A stretch of DNA of 64,000 nt. Source: Bradyrhizobiaceae bacterium (GTDB taxonomy: Bacteria > Pseudomonadota > Alphaproteobacteria > Rhizobiales > Xanthobacteraceae). Under the pieces are notes generated by a model that ran no database searches, was not told where the DNA came from, and worked only from the letters and a program-made list of their open reading frames with translations. Shown here in pieces: positions 61,893 through 64,000 of this stretch; position 1 is the first letter of the stretch; each line of letters starts with the position of its first letter. The position numbers and the translations under genes were made by a program. The stretch is taken from the NCBI GenBank assembly GCA_020544565.1, contig CP078014.1, positions 2,854,016 through 2,918,015 of the forward strand, given 5' to 3'.

Positions 61893-62849
61893 ATGACCGT
61901 TTCCTCCCCCCGCAGGGCCCGCCTGGACGGGCAAACCGCGCAGCCCGCCGTCACGGCAAGACTGGGCCTTTTCGCGTCGGCCGCGGCAACTTGTCTCGTA
62001 CTCGTCCTCGCCGCCGGCCAGCCGGTCCGGGCGCAGGACGCCAACCCGGTGATCGCCAAGGTCAACGGCACGGAAATCCGCCAGAGCGACCTCGCCGTGG
62101 CCGAGGAGGAGCTCGGGCCGAGCCTGCAGCAGATGGACCCGGCGACCCGGCGCGAGAACCTGATCTCGTTCCTGATCGACATGAACATCGTCGCCAAGGC
62201 CGCCGAGGACAAGAAGGTCGGTGACAGCCCGGAATTCAAGCAGCGGCTCGCCTTCGCCCGCAACCGGCTTCTGATGGACACCCTGCTCGCCAACGAGGGC
62301 AAGGCCGCCATCACCGACGAGGCCATGAAGAAGGTCTATGAGGACGCCATCAAGCAGGTGTCCGGCGAGCAGGAAGTCCACGCCCGCCACATCCTGGTGC
62401 CGACCGAGGAGGAAGCCAAGGCGATCAAGGCCGAACTCGACAAGGGCGCCGATTTCGCCAAGCTCGCCAAGGAGAAGTCGAAGGACCCCGGCGCGGCCGA
62501 CGGCGGCGACCTCGGCTTCTTCACCAAGGAGCAGATGGTGCCGGAATTCTCCGCCGCCGCCTTCGCGCTCGCACCGGGCAAGATCTCCGATCCGGTGAAG
62601 TCGCAATTCGGCTGGCACGTCATCAAGGTTGAGGAAAAGCGCGACCGCAAGCCGCCGACCTTCGAGCAGGTCAAGGCCCAGATCGAAACCTTCGTCACCC
62701 GCAAGGCGCAGGCCGACTACGTGACCAAGCTGCGCGCCGCCGCCAAGGTCGAGCGCATGGACAAGCCGGCGGAGCCGGCCAAGTCCGACGCGAAGTCCGA
62801 TGCCAAGCCGGACGCGAAGGCCGCGCCGGCCGCACCCGCGAAGAAGTAA
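61893..62849 (+). CDS. Periplasmic peptidylprolyl isomerase, parvulin type
   Basis: A 318-residue exported folding factor. The signal peptide is long (about 48 residues, ending VRAQ). The N-terminal chaperone part (SurA-N-like: NGTEIRQSDLAVAEEELG) precedes a parvulin domain (about 165-265) with HARHILVPTEEEA, GGDLGFFTKEQMVPEF and the FGWHVIKVEE segment. The C-terminus is Lys/Ala/Asp/Pro rich and repeats KSDAK units. It resembles PrsA/PpiC-type proteins of the alphaproteobacteria. It should help outer-membrane or secreted proteins fold. Confidence 0.93.
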   Translation: MTVSSPRRARLDGQTAQPAVTARLGLFASAAATCLVLVLAAGQPVRAQDANPVIAKVNGTEIRQSDLAVAEEELGPSLQQMDPATRRENLISFLIDMNIVAKAAEDKKVGDSPEFKQRLAFARNRLLMDTLLANEGKAAITDEAMKKVYEDAIKQVSGEQEVHARHILVPTEEEAKAIKAELDKGADFAKLAKEKSKDPGAADGGDLGFFTKEQMVPEFSAAAFALAPGKISDPVKSQFGWHVIKVEEKRDRKPPTFEQVKAQIETFVTRKAQADYVTKLRAAAKVERMDKPAEPAKSDAKSDAKPDAKAAPAAPAKK

Positions 62850-62881
62850 ATCGACTTCTCGTCACGAGTTCTCTAGTTTGA

Positions 62882-62976
62882 CGTCATGCCCGGGCTTGTC
62901 CCGGGCATCCACGTCTTGGGGCTTTCATCGACAAGGCAGTAAGACGTGGATGGCCGGAATAAATCCGGCCACGACG
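62882..62976. repeat. REP-like inverted repeat, family 3 copy B
   Basis: CGTCATGCCCGGGCTTGTCC...GGCATCCACGTCTT at the left and AAGACGTGGATGGCCGGA...CCGGCCACGACG at the right match the plan of 51159-51247. It lies between the parvulin gene and argJ, both on the plus strand, so read-through transcripts would fold here. Confidence 0.85.
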
Positions 62977-63008
62977 CCCGATAGTCCTCGATCCAAGGCC
63001 CTGATCCC

Positions 63009-64000
63009 ATGTCCACCGCCGTCTCTCCGCTCGCCCCCACCGACGTCCCCGACATGCCGCCGGTCGCGGGCGTGCGTCTGGCCACCGCCGCCGCCGGCAT
63101 CCGCTACAAGAACCGCACCGACGTGCTGCTGGCGCTGCTCGACAAGGGCACCACCGTCGCCGGCGTGTTCACCACATCGAAATGCCCGAGCGCCGCGGTG
63201 GACTGGTGCCGCGCCAAATTGAAGGGCGGCGAGGCCCGCGCCCTGGTGGTCAATTCCGGCAACGCCAACGCCTTCACCGGCAAGACCGGCAAACAGGCGA
63301 CCGCGCTGACCGCATCGATCGCGGCCAAGGCTACCGCCAGCGCGCCCGGCAAGATCTTTCTCGCCTCGACCGGCGTGATCGGCGAGCCGCTCGACGCCAC
63401 CAAATTCGACGGCGTGATGGACGATCTCGTGGCGCATGCCGGCCCCGGCGGGTGGATGGATGCGGCCAAAGCGATCATGACCACCGACACCTTCCCGAAA
63501 GTCGCCACCGCCACGGTGAAGCTCGGCAAGACGAAGGTCACCATCAACGGCATGGCCAAGGGCGCCGGCATGATCGCCCCCGACATGGCGACGATGCTGG
63601 CCTTCGTCTTCACCGACGCGCCGCTGTCGGCGGCGGTGCTGCAATCGCTGCTCAAGACCGGCGTCGCCAGCACCTTCAACGCGGTGACCATCGACGGCGA
63701 CACCTCGACCTCCGACACCCTGCTCGCCTTCGCCACCGGCGCGGCCGCCGCAAATGGCGCACCGAAAATCTCGCGCGCGTCCGATCCGCGCCTCAAGGCG
63801 TTCGCCAAGGCGTTCCAGAACGTGCTGGCCGACCTCGCCGAACAGGTGGCGCGCGACGGCGAAGGCGCGCGCAAGCTGGTGGAAGTGGTGGTGGACGGCG
63901 CCAAGACCAACGCGTCGGCGCGCCGGATCGCGATGTCGATCGCCAATTCGCCGCTGGTCAAGACCGCCATCGCCGGCGAGGACGCCAACTGGGGCCGCGT
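63009..64000 (+). CDS. argJ: Bifunctional ornithine acetyltransferase / N-acetylglutamate synthase, N-terminal part
   Basis: About 330 residues are visible and the frame runs off the right edge with no stop. ArgJ transfers the acetyl group from N-acetylornithine to glutamate. It begins [20 protein letters not shown], then [19 protein letters not shown] and the [10 protein letters not shown] segment. The self-cleavage site and Thr nucleophile lie in [16 protein letters not shown] (Thr just after Ala). About 80-90 further residues are expected beyond base 64000. A purine-rich site precedes the ATG. Confidence 0.97.
   Translation, partial: MSTAVSPLAPTDVPDMPPVAGVRLATAAAGIRYKNRTDVLLALLDKGTTVAGVFTTSKCPSAAVDWCRAKLKGGEARALVVNSGNANAFTGKTGKQATALTASIAAKATASAPGKIFLASTGVIGEPLDATKFDGVMDDLVAHAGPGGWMDAAKAIMTTDTFPKVATATVKLGKTKVTINGMAKGAGMIAPDMATMLAFVFTDAPLSAAVLQSLLKTGVASTFNAVTIDGDTSTSDTLLAFATGAAAANGAPKISRASDPRLKAFAKAFQNVLADLAEQVARDGEGARKLVEVVVDGAKTNASARRIAMSIANSPLVKTAIAGEDANWGR

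Noticed and set aside
1-64000. CRISPR array, prophage, transposon or genomic island
   Set aside because: No regularly spaced repeats, no integrase other than housekeeping XerD, no transposase and no change in codon use were seen. The tRNA-Arg at 15770-15846 has no integrase or att-like repeat beside it.

Overview
This 64 kb window reads as ordinary chromosome of a high-GC alphaproteobacterium of the Bradyrhizobium / Rhodopseudomonas / Nitrobacter group (Nitrobacteraceae). That placement is inference. It rests on alphaproteobacterial neighbourhoods (S4 protein-fdxA-carD; bolA-dnaJ-like-cobS-cobT; ispH-thrB-rnhA; trcR), GC-rich third codon positions, a probable FixK/FNR box, and several families of REP-like inverted repeats between genes. 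No phage, insertion sequence, CRISPR array, rRNA or plasmid origin was seen. Most genes are intact housekeeping or envelope genes.

Left part (1-15.6 kb): a cut-off unknown gene; a tightly coupled five-gene minus-strand operon (NMT1/ThiY-like binding protein, ATPase, permease, D-2-hydroxyacid dehydrogenase, exported two-domain AprI/Inh-like protein) divergent from a creatininase-family amidohydrolase; an Omp25/31-OprB porin fusion; a membrane-anchored GltS-like flavoprotein; a patatin; and a TonB receptor plus a HupE/NiCoT-like permease with a His-rich loop. An exact NikR-type operator (GTATGA-N16-TCATAC, 14709-14736) precedes the receptor, so this pair is most likely a nickel uptake unit. A beta-carbonic anhydrase follows.

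Middle (15.7-38 kb): tRNA-Arg(CCT), yqgE, a DsbD-N protein, a peroxiredoxin, rnhA-thrB-ispH, the cell-cycle regulator trcR, an OmpW porin under a probable FixK/FNR box, a DsbA-like oxidase, a PhnA-domain protein, a propionyl-CoA synthetase, an orphan Bug binding protein, an MFS exporter with an extra C-terminal domain, small stress-type proteins (DUF1508, YidB, GlsB), an SDR, a branched-chain amino-acid-type binding protein, a nuclease-like protein and an M48 lipoprotein protease.

Right part (38-64 kb): carD with a Lys/Ala/Pro tail, fdxA, an S4 protein, an SUV3-like helicase with a long low-complexity tail, rpmB, a phytase-like esterase, cobT and cobS (cobaltochelatase), a DnaJ-like protein, bolA, a CorC-type CBS protein, aroB-aroK, xerD, accA, a YafK-type L,D-transpeptidase, secA, a parvulin isomerase and the first part of argJ, which runs off the right edge.

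The most notable signals are the NikR-box receptor/permease pair, including a reading-frame problem at the receptor's signal peptide; the importer-dehydrogenase-AprI operon; the porin fusion; the FixK-type box before ompW; and a perfect 28-bp inverted repeat pair between cobS and cobT.
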